From Chrysophaeum taylorii (taxonomy: Eukaryota; Sar; Pelagophyceae; Pelagomonadales; Pelagomonadaceae): DNA of 64,000 nt. The translations under genes were made by a program, and so were the position numbers. The stretch is from the NCBI GenBank assembly GCA_029834535.1, contig JAQMWT010000141.1, positions 1-64,000 of the forward strand, written 5' to 3'. The notes under the pieces were generated by a model, which did no database searches, was not told the origin of the DNA, and saw nothing but the letters and a program-made list of their open reading frames with translations. This document shows positions 41,263 through 51,360 of this stretch, piece by piece. Every line of letters starts with the position of its first letter. The stretch's first letter is position 1.

Positions 41263-42057
41263 CAATCCGTCTTGGATATTTTGACTACTACTTCTCGAGT
41301 CAAGTAGTCATTCTTCGGGTGTACCGGGCGGGGCCTACATAAGGTACCGGCTTTCTCAATGTCTATAGGACCCTTGTAATATTTTGGAAAAAAGGGGGAC
41401 CGCGACAAAAAATTGTTTTTCTAAATTTAGGGGGTCTGCGATTTTGACGTGACATAAACAAAAAAAATTGTCACAAGCGGACGGACGGACGGACGGACGG
41501 ACGGACGGACGGACGGACTTCAAGCAAAAGTGGTTGTCTGTCGCACACAGTGTGTGTTCGGCGGCGGCGGCGGCGGCGGCGGCGGCGAACTGACCTGGTT
41601 CCTTCTTCACACCGACGACATGCGTCTAGCCAGCGTCGAGAGTGCGCGACTGGAACGCTCAGCGTGGCCTTAGCTGATGACCGGCTCGCGCCGAGCTAGG
41701 TACTCCTCGTCTACTGCCGAGAGCGCTCAATTAATTTCCGACGACGAGTCGCGGACGCCCGTCGTATTGCCGCCTTGAAGGCTTTAATAATTGCCTAGTC
41801 CATCCTCGGCCGGAGCCAAGAAGCTTCTCGAGAAAAAACTTGTCGACTTCGGTTGGTGACAGCAACGCCAGGTATATACCGCCGCGCGTCGCGCGGAAGG
41901 GACCGCGCGTTTCAAGGTCGATATGATATGACCACGCTGTTGATTTTGGGCAAACGACACCCCCGGCTGCTTAATTTCAAAAGGTCAGCGCACCTCTCAA
42001 CTACTTTTTAGTCAGCTCAAAGAACACCGCCTTTTCGTTCTCAAAACCACCGCACGA
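41263..42057. other. 0.8 kb gap with simple repeats
   Basis: (GGAC)n occupies about 41478-41518 and (GGC)n about 41560-41586. A stretch of A, T and G runs lies between 41380 and 41470. The rest (41600-42057) shows no open frame of interest. It probably holds the promoter of the KMO-like gene. Confidence 0.6.
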
Positions 42058-42675
42058 CTAGGGACAAGCAAGAGCCGCCGCGAGGGTGTTGAGTCTCCGG
42101 CGCTCGAATCGGGATTCGCGCATGCGGCGGAGGGCGGCGGCGGGCGAGGGGTCCTCGTGCCACTGGACGCCAAAGTCGGCGGGTAGGGTGTTGAGTTTGC
42201 GCCAGGGGTAGCCCGGGCGGAGCCAAGGTGGTCTCGGGATTGTTGACCTCGCCGCGCAGGCGTGGCACTCGAGCTCGACGTCGTCGTCGGCGACGACGAG
42301 CGTCGTCTTCGTTGCGAAGCACGCTCGGCACGTTTTGAGCCGGGTGATGTCTTCGAGCGACCGGAGCGCTTTCGCGGCATCCAACACAACGAGGGGCGCG
42401 CGGACCGCGAGGCCCTGGCTCCGGAGGTAGAGACGGAAACCGGGGAGGGCGACGTGCAGGGCTGCAGCCGCCGCAGCGAGCGATCTGAAGCGTCGCTTCG
42501 CGTTGCCGTTGAGGCAAAGGTGCCAGATGGAGCCGCCGTAGGGCCTCGCGTCGAGGTCGGGCCACGTCCGCAGGGCCGCAGGTCTCACAACCGCCGCGAG
42601 CTTGGCAGCGAGAAACGCGTTGACGGCCGAGCGAATGTCTAGGAAGGGTGCGGCTAGCTCGAGGACGAGGAGCAT
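42058..42675 (-). CDS. unrecognised protein with a zinc-ribbon-like CxxC pair
   Basis: From the ATG at 42675 the product is 205 residues. The N-terminal 40 residues are hydrophobic and helical (MLLVLELAAPFLDIRSAVNA), somewhat like the first helices of an F-box. The middle is Ala/Leu/Arg-rich. At about 128-152 lies TCRACFATKTTLVV then ECHACAARS, two CXXC knuckles about 16 residues apart that could bind one zinc ion. The C-terminal part (WLRPGYPWRKLNTLPADFGV) looks structured. I do not recognise a family. Codon use is like its neighbours and both other frames are less regular, so a real gene is likely. Confidence 0.55.
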   Translation of the reverse strand: MLLVLELAAPFLDIRSAVNAFLAAKLAAVVRPAALRTWPDLDARPYGGSIWHLCLNGNAKRRFRSLAAAAAALHVALPGFRLYLRSQGLAVRAPLVVLDAAKALRSLEDITRLKTCRACFATKTTLVVADDDVELECHACAARSTIPRPPWLRPGYPWRKLNTLPADFGVQWHEDPSPAAALRRMRESRFERRRLNTLAAALACP

Positions 42676-42719
42676 TAAGAGGTTTTTTAAGAGTAAACTA
42701 AGCACTTAATGGGAAATAA

Positions 42720-43990
42720 TCATTCCCTTTATCAACGTTCTTAGAGTTTGGTCTTGGGGAAATCATGGTACTCTTGGCCGAGTGTTGAGCTCGGTGTACT
42801 TGATGATCCTGGTTGTTGCAATTGAACTCTTTTGTTGTTGTTCGTGCGCAGTAGGGTGACATCGTACGTCTCGTCCGCGTCGAGCATGGTGTTTGTTTCC
42901 CTTTGTTCAGAACAAGATGTCCCGTCGTGCTCAGGCAGCGGTCACAGGAGCTCGACGAGCCATGTGCACCAATTGAACACACTTCGAGGCTCTCGCGATG
43001 TCCGGAATTAATCATTCGCTCGTTGGTGAGCGGCAAATACAACTTTCCAACGTCGAGCACAATCAGTGGAAAAAAAACGACTTCATTCTTCATGTCAAGC
43101 TCATGATTATTAAGCGATTCCAGTTGATCAATCAATCACCTCGAGAGTTTGATCCACAGTGAGTGAAGTCGCGTCAAGACAGGTATTTCCGGTCTCGGTG
43201 AGGGAGGTCAACATCGACTGTCTTACTGTGCGGCATCGATTTCGCAGTTTGTTGCGTTCGTGAGATCGACGACATCTAAAGTTCCAGCTCCTCCTCGCAG
43301 GGACTAGATCATGTTGTATTTGATCAACGGGACGCAAGCCCTCAGGTAGAGGTGTTCGTGTTGCACGAAGATAACGGCTGGCATGAAAAAAAATCGCCTC
43401 AAATTCGGCCAACGCCCCCACTGCGCTGATTTTTTTTCGGGGGAGGTCAGAGTTTTGGTGGCCGCGAAGATTTTCATCGGAGGAACGTGCGCAAAAGGAT
43501 TTATGGATGGATAAGCTGGCAATTTCGCCCGGAACCTTGTTACGTCGAGCTTGCGCGATTTTCCCTCAAAAAAATGGCAATATCGTATGGAGCTCCTAAG
43601 CCAGAAGAAATGAACTTGGGTATATCGTGGGCATTGGTCAGCAGCTCCTGGCCACCAGCTGGGAATAGATTTGTCATCTTCTTTGCATTATCGAGTCAAG
43701 TCGCCACATGCCGCCACACAGACCTTTGATGATAAGATATCACGCACGTCACGCGCTTTGACGAAAACTTCTTCGGCGAAATAATTTATTGCAGCCAGGT
43801 GTAGGACAGCGGTTGCGTTCGCCAAATCGTCGATATCTGCACGCTCTGCGAGCCTGGAGCAAACGTGCCGGCATCATCTGTTCGGTCGTCAGCTGGAAGG
43901 AAGGCCACGTACACCGCCGGTTCACTCGAAATGCTTTATTGGGCCAGATGATGAAGGGCTACGATGATGATACGCACGCTGTCGCTTCCT
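42720..43990. repeat. decayed dispersed sequence D, copy 1
   Basis: This stretch matches 49570-51360 in the same direction in several blocks: 42860-43065 with 49745-49970, 43165-43420 with 50465-50690, 43545-43715 with 50825-51015, and 43790-43950 with 51085-51270. Short minus-strand frames (for example 42698-43135 with LDVGKLYLPLTNERMI) share residues with frames in the other copy (DVGKLYRPLT), so the ancestor probably coded for protein on the minus strand. Frames are broken in both copies and I cannot identify the protein. Confidence 0.65.
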
Positions 43991-44067
43991 TCGTCCTGAA
44001 GTGTTTATTACTGTACTCGCGTGAAATGAAATGAATTCCCAACGCCAAGAACCGGTCCGTTAGGAGG

Positions 44068-44958
44068 ATGAGCACGACACCGCGGAGCCGGCAGCAGCGT
44101 CGAACCCCGTTGGCGCCGCGGAAGAAGCGCGGCGCGACGCAGTTGGAACAAGCCGGCGAGGGAAAACGGCTGTTCGAGGGTCCCGAGGAGGATACGCCCG
44201 AGCCGTGCGTCGTGAGCGAACCGATTAAGCGCGCCTACGCCATCGTGCGCCGATCGAGCAATGGTCTGGGGGAAACGGGAGGTGCGATCTACGGCGAGGT
44301 GACGGCGAGCAGCTTCCAGCGCGTCGTAGATGCGATGGGACTCGAACCAACGTCGATTTTCCTCGACGTCGGAAGCGGCCTCGGGAAACCGAATTTTCAC
44401 GCGGCTCTCCACGCGGGCTGCGCGTCGTTCGGCGTCGAGCTCGAGGAAGTTCGGTGGCAGCTCGCCACCTTTAACCTCATGCAGATGCACGCGGCGGGGT
44501 TCGGGGGCGGGGTCTACTTTCTGCACGGCGACATCACGGCCGCTTATTCCCTCGACCCGTTCTCGCACGTCTACATGTTCGACGTTGGATTTCCGCCTAC
44601 GCTTCTCGAAACCCTAGCGGACCTCTTCAATAGGAGCCAAGCGAGGGTCCTCGCTTCCTTCCAAAAAAACTTGGACGAGAACTATGGTTTTGACGTTGTT
44701 TTGCGGCGCAAAATCCAGACCTCGATGCACGGAAGTACCGAGAAACACGCGTGCTTCGTTTACGATCGACATCTCCGAGCCTCACCAGTTTCCCCGGACC
44801 CCCTTTTTGTGGAGGGCCTCGAAAAACTCCGGGAACCAAAGGAACTCCAGTGCAAGGACGCGGCGGACCGCCTCGATGCCTCGCACTCCAAGCCCCGCCG
44901 GCCGCGCTCGGCGCGCAAAACCGACCCTTACCTGACTCCCCCCCGCCGGATAATATGA
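44068..44958 (+). CDS. DOT1-like lysine methyltransferase
   Basis: The 296-residue protein has a short basic N-terminus and then a DOT1-type S-adenosylmethionine methyltransferase core. IYGEVTASSFQRVVDAM (about 74-90) matches the DOT1 YGE motif, FLDVGSGLGKPNFHAAL (about 97-113) is SAM motif I, FGVELEEVRWQLA is the acidic post-I loop, FLHGDITAAYSLDPF is motif III, and HVYMFDVGFPPTLL is motif IV. DOT1 methylates histone H3 at the nucleosome surface. The short length and a KPNFH rather than NVC-type motif I suggest the protist branch, whose substrate may differ. The basic tail (KPRRPRSARK) could bind DNA or nucleosomes. The gene ends 86 bases before the channel gene on the same strand. Confidence 0.8.
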   Translation: MSTTPRSRQQRRTPLAPRKKRGATQLEQAGEGKRLFEGPEEDTPEPCVVSEPIKRAYAIVRRSSNGLGETGGAIYGEVTASSFQRVVDAMGLEPTSIFLDVGSGLGKPNFHAALHAGCASFGVELEEVRWQLATFNLMQMHAAGFGGGVYFLHGDITAAYSLDPFSHVYMFDVGFPPTLLETLADLFNRSQARVLASFQKNLDENYGFDVVLRRKIQTSMHGSTEKHACFVYDRHLRASPVSPDPLFVEGLEKLREPKELQCKDAADRLDASHSKPRRPRSARKTDPYLTPPRRII

Positions 44959-45044
44959 TTCCTGTGTAATAGATAGAGGTTAACCTTATTCAGGCAGCAT
45001 TGCGTCACTAAATTCTCTCTCTCCACAAGGAAGGAAGAAGGAAA

Positions 45045-47375
45045 ATGGCCAGCGAGCTGCGCGCGAGCCAGACGTCGTTGTACATCGAGACGGGGTCCGG
45101 GCGGCGCGAGCTGGAGGACATCGGGGTGGTGAGAGTGGCGATCCTGAATGCAATGTACGCCCGCGAGGCGTCGGAGGGCGTGATGAGCGGGACGATGTCG
45201 TCGTCGCCCCAGCACAAGCACCGCCGCCGGAAGTTGGCCATACGATGCTACCACGTCCTCCACAATCGATGGCACTATTTGATCGTGTACGGCGCGCTCG
45301 TATGCTATTTGTGGGTCGTGCCCCACCACGAGCGAGGGGGAGTGCTTCGGGGACCCGCGAGGAAGCGACGGATAGTCGCTTATTTATCGTTGTCTTGCCT
45401 CGGAATTTTTGCCGTCGACTGCCTTTGTTATTACGTCGTGATCGGGTTCCACGTGCGAAACCACTTGTGGGGCCTCGCGTACGGGGTTTTGATCGCAGCG
45501 CTCCTCGTCGACGAGTCGATCGCGTGGACGACGCGGCCTCGTAGAGTCGCGAAAGGCAGAATTCTCCTCGCCGTCTTCCGGTTAAAAAACGTCAGGGCCG
45601 CCGGGGCTGCTGTGATCCGGACGATTCCCTCGCTGATCGCCCCCCTCGGTCTCGTTGCGACCCATGTTTTCACTTTCGCTTTCGTCGCCCACTCCTGCCT
45701 CGAAAACTACTACGATTCAAACCATTCTTGCGAAATCAGACCTACCGAATTCGGCCGCAAGCTCCCCGCGGAGTGCGAGGACGTCGGCCCCTGGGAACGT
45801 CAGGACTACTTCGACACGATGACCGAGGCGGTGGTCCAAATGTTTATATGCTTCACGACCGCTAATTTCCCGGACGTCGCTTTTCCGTACCTCTACCGCC
45901 GATCTAAATTCTGGTTTCCGTTTTTTGTCGCATACCTGACAATTGCGGTCATCATGATGAACCATGTTCTGGGGTCCGCGTTCGCGAGCTGGAGCCTCGC
46001 CAAGGCCGACGCGGCTCGGCGCCTCGCGGAGAGGCGCAGGCGCGATTACCTCCGTTTGTTCTCGTTCCTCGAGCTCGATACTACCGACGCGGTCGTGAAC
46101 GTTGCGGCCGTCCGCTTAATCCTCCGGAACCTCCGCCCCGACCTCGCTCCCGAGGTCGTCGACATGATCGCCGCCACCACCACCACCACAAACGACGACG
46201 ACGACGCCGCGGATCTCGACGCGTTTATGGACGTCTGCGAGCTCGCGCTCACCGTCGACGTCGCGAGAAACCCTTTTTTCGGGCACAAATCCCCGAGCCG
46301 CCGAAAGGCAGCTTGGCGCCTCCTGCAGTCGCCCTTGTACTCGACGCTCCAAAACTCCATCAACATCGCCAACGCCTGTCTGATGTTCGCGACCTGCTTC
46401 ATCGACGACAACAACAAGAACCAGAGTTATTTCGGCTCGGCCGATTCTAGCCTCTGGACGCAGCTGGTGATCGCGCAGTACGTGCTCCTCGTCGCACCAA
46501 TCCTGGACATGCTGATCGAAATCTACGCGGTCAGGTGGCACTTCTTCTTCCGGTACAACAAGGTCGCCGCCCTCACGATCGCCACGACCGTCGCCGTGCC
46601 GCTGGCGCTCTCGGCGATCCCGTCCGCGCGCTCTCTCGCTCCGCGCGTCTTCGCCGCTCTCATCCTCCTCAGACTCTTCTTTCTCCGACGATTCATCCGG
46701 AGTCTCGCGAATTTCGGCAAGGCGGTCGAGTACACGATACCTCTCACCATCCACCAACTCGCCGTCCTCGCGTACGTCTTCCACGTCTACGCGACCTTCG
46801 CGGTCTTTCTGTTTGGAAAACACCGCCTGCAGCGCCAAGTCGAGGGGTCCATGTTTTCCGCCGAAGACTACAACTACGTCTTCAACTGCAACCGCTTCCT
46901 CGACGCCCTCTTCTTCCTCTTTGTCGTCTGGGTCGGCAACAACTGGCACATCTTCATGAACGGCGCCGCCGCCGCTTCGGGAGTCGTTTCCGCTCGCGTC
47001 TTCTTCCTATCCTTCTACGTCGTTGTTGTGCTCGTCCTCACCAACGTCGCCACGGCCTTCATCGTCGAACTTATGGACCTCCACCTCCGCAACCTGGCGG
47101 CGGCGGCGGCAGCGGCCGCCGTCGTCACCACGCCCACCACAAAAGACCACCACCACCACCACCACCACTCCGTCGTCGTCGTCGTCAAAAACAAATCGCA
47201 CAGACGACGACGACGAGGTCTCTCCGACAGTCTCAACGACGACGACGACGAGGAGCAGCCCATGTGGCTCTTCCGCTTCCCTAAATCTAGGCAACATCAT
47301 GCCCACATCGCGCGCCGCAACGGCGACGATTCCGCCACTGCAACAACCAAGATCCGGATGCGCGAGTTCGTTTAG
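45045..47375 (+). CDS. two-pore-type voltage-gated cation channel
   Basis: The 776-residue protein has two hydrophobic blocks of about six segments each (about 78-340 and 430-690), the layout of two-pore channels (TPC). The first pore loop holds FICFTTANFPDVAFP (about 266-280), close to the TPC filter FTTANNPD. The second holds FVVWVGNNWHIFMNG (about 625-640), close to the NNW filter of domain II. The linker (about 340-420) has an Asp-rich patch. Arg-rich helices such as LRLFFLRRFIRSLANF act as the domain-II voltage sensor. TPCs conduct Na+ or Ca2+ in endolysosomal or vacuolar membranes. The C-terminus is low complexity (Ala, His, Asp and basic runs), as seen in other genes here. Confidence 0.88.
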   Translation: MASELRASQTSLYIETGSGRRELEDIGVVRVAILNAMYAREASEGVMSGTMSSSPQHKHRRRKLAIRCYHVLHNRWHYLIVYGALVCYLWVVPHHERGGVLRGPARKRRIVAYLSLSCLGIFAVDCLCYYVVIGFHVRNHLWGLAYGVLIAALLVDESIAWTTRPRRVAKGRILLAVFRLKNVRAAGAAVIRTIPSLIAPLGLVATHVFTFAFVAHSCLENYYDSNHSCEIRPTEFGRKLPAECEDVGPWERQDYFDTMTEAVVQMFICFTTANFPDVAFPYLYRRSKFWFPFFVAYLTIAVIMMNHVLGSAFASWSLAKADAARRLAERRRRDYLRLFSFLELDTTDAVVNVAAVRLILRNLRPDLAPEVVDMIAATTTTTNDDDDAADLDAFMDVCELALTVDVARNPFFGHKSPSRRKAAWRLLQSPLYSTLQNSINIANACLMFATCFIDDNNKNQSYFGSADSSLWTQLVIAQYVLLVAPILDMLIEIYAVRWHFFFRYNKVAALTIATTVAVPLALSAIPSARSLAPRVFAALILLRLFFLRRFIRSLANFGKAVEYTIPLTIHQLAVLAYVFHVYATFAVFLFGKHRLQRQVEGSMFSAEDYNYVFNCNRFLDALFFLFVVWVGNNWHIFMNGAAAASGVVSARVFFLSFYVVVVLVLTNVATAFIVELMDLHLRNLAAAAAAAAVVTTPTTKDHHHHHHHSVVVVVKNKSHRRRRRGLSDSLNDDDDEEQPMWLFRFPKSRQHHAHIARRNGDDSATATTKIRMREFV

Positions 47376-47413
47376 GGTTACTACTACTACTACTACTACC
47401 ACCACCAGAAGAG

Positions 47414-48532
47414 ATGGCTCCTCCGTGCGGTAGCGCCGTGGCGGCGAAACGGGTGAAAACGCGGCACCCAGAAGAAGAAGAAGAAGAAGAATACAGTAGT
47501 AGTAGCAGCATAAAACGAAGAGCGTTATTGCGGCTCATCGAGATGAAGCCCCTCGCGATGCTGAACGGCGTCGACGATGATGAAGCCCCCCTCGACACGA
47601 AACGCGGTGTGCTGCTCAGGATGGTGGACGCGAAGGAGGAGTGGCTCTTTGGGTTGGTCGACGGCGTCTCGGAGGCCGCTCTTTTGTCGTTGGTGGAATC
47701 CCGGGCCGCGTCTCAATCGGTCGTCGTGGAACTGTCAAAACTTTTTGACAAGGTCGGCGTCGAGAACCACGTTACCGAATTGCTGAAATTGATGGTCCCG
47801 TGGCACCGGTACGAGCCGAGGATCGACGAGAACGTCGAATTGCCCCCTGGCGTGGGCTCGGATGTTGCCGGGAGTTACGGCGACTTCAAGGACTTTGTCG
47901 AGCTCGGCGCAACAAATTGGGTCGAGCGAATCGTCCAAAAATGCGATCATCTTCGCGTTGTCGTCTGCGCGCTCGCCGCTCACGCCTCCCAACTCGAGGT
48001 CCTCAAATGGGCGCGCGCCAACGGTTGCCCATGGGATGAAGTGACTTGCGAAAGCGCCGCGCTCGGCGGTCACCTCGACGTTCTTCGATGGGCGCGCGCC
48101 AACGAGTGTCCTTGGGACGGAGCAACGTGCGCTGGCGCCGCCAAGAACGGCCACTTGGAGGTCGTCAAGTGGGCCCGAGCTAACGGTTGTCCTTGGGACG
48201 AACGAACCTGCGCTGCCGCTGCTCGCGAAGGCCAATTCCACGTGCTCGAGTGGGCGCGAGCCAACGGGTGCCCGTGGAACGACACGACCTGCCTCTGGGC
48301 GGCCGCGGCCGGCAATCTCGATGTCCTCAAGTGGCTGCGCGCCAACGGCTGTCCCTGGGACAGATACACGTGCTCTGTCGCGGCTCGCGCTGGCCACCTT
48401 GAGGTGCTGAAGTGGGCGCGCCAAAATGGATGCCCCTGGCGCAAGGCCGCTTGCGTCGACTCGACCCACCCGGACGTCCAGGCTTGGGTGCGACGCCAGC
48501 CTGATGATGATGATGATGATGATGATGGCTAG
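47414..48532 (+). CDS. ankyrin-repeat protein of the NGCPW type
   Basis: The 372-residue protein has a mixed N-terminal half with a Glu run (about 18-24) and then about six ankyrin-like repeats from about residue 190 to 355. Each repeat carries LEVLKWARANGCPWD followed by TCxxAAxxGH. This variant, with a Trp-Ala-Arg helix and NGCPW turn, is abundant in stramenopile and giant-virus genomes. It should mediate protein binding; no enzyme domain is present. An Asp run of about nine GAT codons ends the protein. It begins 38 bases after the channel gene on the same strand, so the two may share transcription context. The antisense strand carries a long shadow frame through the repeats. Confidence 0.88.
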   Translation: MAPPCGSAVAAKRVKTRHPEEEEEEEYSSSSSIKRRALLRLIEMKPLAMLNGVDDDEAPLDTKRGVLLRMVDAKEEWLFGLVDGVSEAALLSLVESRAASQSVVVELSKLFDKVGVENHVTELLKLMVPWHRYEPRIDENVELPPGVGSDVAGSYGDFKDFVELGATNWVERIVQKCDHLRVVVCALAAHASQLEVLKWARANGCPWDEVTCESAALGGHLDVLRWARANECPWDGATCAGAAKNGHLEVVKWARANGCPWDERTCAAAAREGQFHVLEWARANGCPWNDTTCLWAAAAGNLDVLKWLRANGCPWDRYTCSVAARAGHLEVLKWARQNGCPWRKAACVDSTHPDVQAWVRRQPDDDDDDDDG

Positions 48533-48669
48533 TACTGATATAATACTACTACCACCTACCTCGGCGTCGTCGGTGTTGAGGGCGCGGGCTTTGGTGGTGG
48601 TGGTGGTGGTGGGGCAATCGTGGCCGGAGAGGCGTCGCGGGCGACGGCGCGACCGTAGTCTCCGATGCC

Positions 48670-49410
48670 CGTGAGAGTTAGGCGCGGCCTCGGCAAGATA
48701 CATGAGGGTGGCGAGCTCGCTCGTCGCGGCGCTCCCGGAAGAGAACCGGGCGCGGTCCTCCTCCAACCGTGCTTCGGCTCGGCGCTCTCTTCCGTCGACT
48801 CGAAAAGCGAGAAGGGCAGAGTCGGGAATAGGGACGAGATGGTCTCCTAGCCTTCGTCGTTGAGCCGCCGGAGTTTAAGACAAACCTGCCACAGCTCGAG
48901 GTCGACGACCGGATCGCCCTCAAAAAGTCGGTTAAGTCCGTCGTCGTGGATGTCCACCCTCACAACTGTCTCCCTATCACCACCCAGATAAGTCAAAAGA
49001 ATCAAAATTTCGCGAAAGACGCTCGCGGTCGCCAACTCGCGATCCAGACGGACCGGATCCCGCAGCAATCCTCCATCGGCCGGGCACCTCCCCATTCCCC
49101 GGAGCGCCTCGATCCCTCTCGTTTCCTCCAAAAGACACGAATGATCAGGAAGTTAAATAAAGCGCGGCGTCGTCGGCAGTCACAACGCTTTGGCGACGCC
49201 TCGCGCTTCGAAATAATCGTCGCGACACCCGCGCCACTCGGCGAGAACCGCGTTCAAAACCTCGAACGCCGCGACGTCGCTTCCTCGAGATCTCCCACAT
49301 CCTCCAACCCCCTCGCCGCGAGGTCGCGCGAGAACCTTCAGATTATTCGGAGAGCAGGCGTTTGGTCTTGGCGATCAGACGGTCGAGGTCGGGCTTTGGA
49401 TTCGCCATAC
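48670..49410 (-). pseudogene. broken or intron-containing helical-repeat gene, unrecognised
   Basis: Minus-strand pieces in different frames follow one another: LARDLAARGLEDVGDLEEA (about 49270-49320), VAAFEVLNAVLAEWRGCRDD (about 49215-49280), an intact 94-codon stretch at 48847-49131 (RGIEALRGMG, then VFREILILLTYLGGDRETVV) and, after its stop, SAATSELATLMYLAEAAP (about 48700-48750). The periodic Leu/Ala pattern looks like ARM or HEAT repeats. Several one-base shifts or short introns would be needed to connect them, and I found no clean GT-AG pair for every junction. It is either a decaying gene or an intron-containing one. Confidence 0.4.
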
Positions 49411-49439
49411 GCCGCACCTCCGCGGGCTCTCCCCGCACG

Positions 49440-49530
49440 AAACAAACTAACTAACTAACTTCGGACCTCTCCCGGGCATGCGAGCCAGGCTGGGCCGGCA
49501 GTAGCCGGTCCAGGATCACAGAGCAAAGCT
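49440..49530 (+). repeat. short dispersed repeat E
   Basis: ACTAACTAACTAACTTC is followed by GACCTCTCCCGGGCATGCGA, GCCAGGCTGGGCCGGC and a GGATCACAGAG end. The same series, reversed, lies at about 34376-34460. It contains two potential stem-loops (CTCCC/GGGAG and CCGGC-type) in the better-kept copy. Confidence 0.7.
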
Positions 49531-49569
49531 GTCTCTTAACCAACCTTATCCGGTATCTTCGTCTGGTTT

Positions 49570-51360
49570 TTCCTCATCAACCTCCATATCCAAAGAGTCT
49601 TCGGGGAATCATGGTGCTCTCGGCGTTTTTGAAAAACTCGGTCTCGTGTCACACGAGGTCCCTGTACTTAATCCGGGCCGCCGCCGCAATGAAGAAATTC
49701 TTGTTCGCAAGCAGTATGCTGGCAACAACTTTGTCCGTCTCGTCCGCGCAGAGCAGCAACGTGTTTCCCTAGTCGTCAGGAGACAAGATTTCCAATGCTC
49801 AGGCTGCGCTCACAGTAGTAGTAGTAGTAGTAGCTCTGCGCGCCGTGAGTACGTACCAATTGAATAATCCTTTAGAGGAAGGAGGCTCTCGCCATATGTC
49901 CGGAAGGAACGAACCCATGCTGCTCCTAGGTGAGCGGTCGATACAGCTTTCCAACGTCGAACCCGGTCTGTGAAGCCGACCTCATCCTTCTTCTCAAGTT
50001 CAAGATAATGCTCTTTCCAGTTGAGCGATCTCGATATCCAGATCCATTGAGTGAAGACCTACCTGCTCAAACTCCACATTGAAATCGGGCATCTGGTTCT
50101 CAGGCATAGCAAGAGAAGGCACGTCGCCACTAATTTCGTCGTCCCAAGCGCCGGGTGCGTCGAGTGCCGCCAAGAGCCTGCGGGCAGGCGCAGACTCGGA
50201 GAAAGGAAGTCTTTGCCATTTCGTGGTGGAATGCAGTCCGTGCGTAAATCACATATTCTTCCTCGAGCAAGCAACTTCCTGGCCTGAGTTCTATGATTCG
50301 ACTGGACGACAGGTGCCGGCAGTTGATAGTCCGAAAGTCAAGAAGGAAGGCAATCAGCTCGCGATCGTTTGAAGAACTCGTTGTCGAAGTGACGCACGTA
50401 GTTTTCATTATCCCCGCAAAAAAAACGACGCTCACATTCGAGTATAGCCCGCTGAAGACAGATTTTTCCGGTCTCGCTGAGGTCGTCAACATCGACAGTC
50501 TTACGTGGCATGGATTTCGCAGTTATTTATGTTCGGGAGATTAATGACTCTTCTAGCGTCCCAGCTCGCAGAGAGTCGATCATGTTGTGCCTGATCAATG
50601 CGGCGCGCGCCCCCAGGTATACGTGTTCATGTTGCACGAAAACAACGGGGTCATCCGTTATAGCAAAAATCGCCTCGAATTCAAAGCCAACGCCACCCAT
50701 TGCTCATCACTGATTGTCCAGGGGAGTCCAATGTTGGTAGCCGTGTACAGTTTGAGCACGTGGTGCATACGCAGCAAGGAACACGAATAAGTTGGTATCG
50801 CGCCCCGAACCTCGTCTTATTGAGGTCGAGCTTGAGCTTTGGCGATTGATTTCCCCGGCTGTAATGGCAAAAGCGCACGCAGATCCTTCAAACGTGTGCC
50901 CCCGAAAGAAAAGTACTTGGCTCCATCGTGGGCACCACTGTTCAGCAGCTCCTGGCCAGCTGGGAATGGATTGATCACCTGCTCGCCTCTGGGTCGTGTC
51001 AAGTCGACACATGCCGCTGCCGAGATTCTTGAGATATCATGCATGTCACACGCTTCGATCTCATCAAAAAATTCTTCGGCGACGCCAATTGCAGCCCGTT
51101 CGTCTTGAACAATGGTTGCGGCCGACAAATCGATATCGATTCTCTACACAGACCACAGAACGGAGCAGAGAAGCCGTGCCAGAATCGGTTCCGTCGTCAG
51201 CTGGAACTAGGCCCACGCGGGAACACCGTCTCAACGCCACTCGAATCGGGCCAGATGAAGGATACAAGGCCAATGGTCTGTCGCTTGAAGTTTTCCTCGA
51301 GTGTCATGCAGCACCTGGGCGAATGGATTGCCGAAAGCCGCCGCTTCATAAATAACTCTC
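49570..51360. repeat. decayed dispersed sequence D, copy 2
   Basis: This is the second, slightly longer copy of the sequence at 42720-43990, in the same direction. Minus-strand frames such as 50817-51128 (EVFFDEIEA-type helix region, then CVDLTRPRGEQVI) and 50130-50492 are the longest remains. A (TAG)n tract (about 49814-49834) is present here but not in copy 1. The identity of the ancestor is unknown; a duplicated gene and a mobile element are both possible. Confidence 0.65.

Noticed and set aside
41478-41518. (GGAC)n array considered as a CRISPR-like repeat
   Set aside because: It is a continuous tetramer microsatellite with no spacers; no CRISPR array was seen anywhere in the window.
47735-48766. 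343-codon minus-strand frame through the ankyrin gene
   Set aside because: Its repeats are the antisense image of the ankyrin repeats; only its first 30 codons may belong to the broken gene at 48.7-49.4 kb.
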